From Candidatus Cloacimonadota bacterium (GTDB lineage: Bacteria > Cloacimonadota > Cloacimonadia > JGIOTU-2 > B8-G9), in the NCBI GenBank assembly GCA_003647765.1, contig QMNM01000104.1, positions 1 through 5,918 of the forward strand: a DNA stretch of 5,918 nucleotides, read 5' to 3'. Positions 5,834 to 5,918 of the stretch are shown in pieces (positions within the stretch are counted from its first letter, which is position 1; each line of letters starts with the position of its first letter). The position numbers and the translations under genes were made by a program. A model generated the notes under the pieces. The model saw only the letters and a program-made list of their open reading frames with translations, was not told where the DNA came from and did no database searches.

Positions 5834-5918
5834 ATGTTAGCAAAACAGTTTAAGAGGAAGTTATTTATAATGATTGACATATTACCCAAAGAGAAGGTAA
5901 TTGAATTATTTGATTTTG
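5834..5918 (+). CDS. 5' end of a small protein, possibly an antitoxin-type protein (truncated by window end)
   Basis: An open frame of 28 codons starts at ATG 5834 and runs off the window. A strong Shine-Dalgarno AAGGAG (5820-5825) lies 8 bases upstream, and an in-frame TAG at 5831-5833 excludes an earlier start. A second ATG at 5870 also has a good SD (AGAGGAAG, 5853-5860), so the true start could be there. The visible residues include ILPKEKVIELFDF. This pattern, a helix then 'LP-x-E/D-K-hhE-hhDF', recalls the N-terminus of small antitoxins of the DUF2281 or related types. That resemblance is from memory and the fragment is short, so the product is tentative. The gene is 146 bases from the regulator gene and appears to have its own promoter region. 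Confidence 0.6.
   Translation, partial: MLAKQFKRKLFIMIDILPKEKVIELFDF

Overview
The window is dominated by one very long plus-strand gene (615-5687, 1690 residues). It encodes a cytoplasmic signalling protein with a sigma-54 activator output. In order it carries a serine/threonine protein kinase domain, a STAND/AAA-like module whose ATP-binding motifs have decayed, a long TPR-type helical region, a GAF domain, a sigma-54-interacting AAA+ domain and a C-terminal Fis-type helix-turn-helix. The front half resembles PknK and the cyanobacterial Hstk-type kinases (kinase, ATPase, TPR, GAF). The usual output is replaced by a bacterial enhancer-binding protein. The frame is uninterrupted and both ends are present.

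The DNA is AT-rich, and Shine-Dalgarno sequences are recognisable but not universal. The upstream gap holds hairpin-forming repeats of the 'CCGTAGGAG' kind. This suggests an uncultured, AT-rich Gram-negative-type lineage. Candidatus Cloacimonadota or another member of the FCB group is my best guess, but it rests on general impression and not on a marker gene.

Layout: 1-614 has no convincing gene. It contains a GC-rich hairpin/direct repeat (1-36), CGTAG-type repeat debris (49-117), two related hairpins with a compensatory base-pair change (185-257), a 15-bp hairpin that may be a terminator (402-439), a small palindrome (482-494) and a weak minus-strand reading frame (487-630). The regulator gene follows. 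Positions 5688-5833 form a promoter/operator-like gap with two inverted repeats. A new gene then starts at 5834 behind a strong ribosome binding site and runs off the window. Its first residues look like a small antitoxin-type protein.

Working model (inference): signals reach the protein through the kinase, TPR and GAF parts and gate the AAA+ ring, which remodels sigma-54 RNA polymerase at promoters elsewhere. I found no convincing sigma-54 promoter in this window, so the regulon is probably not adjacent.
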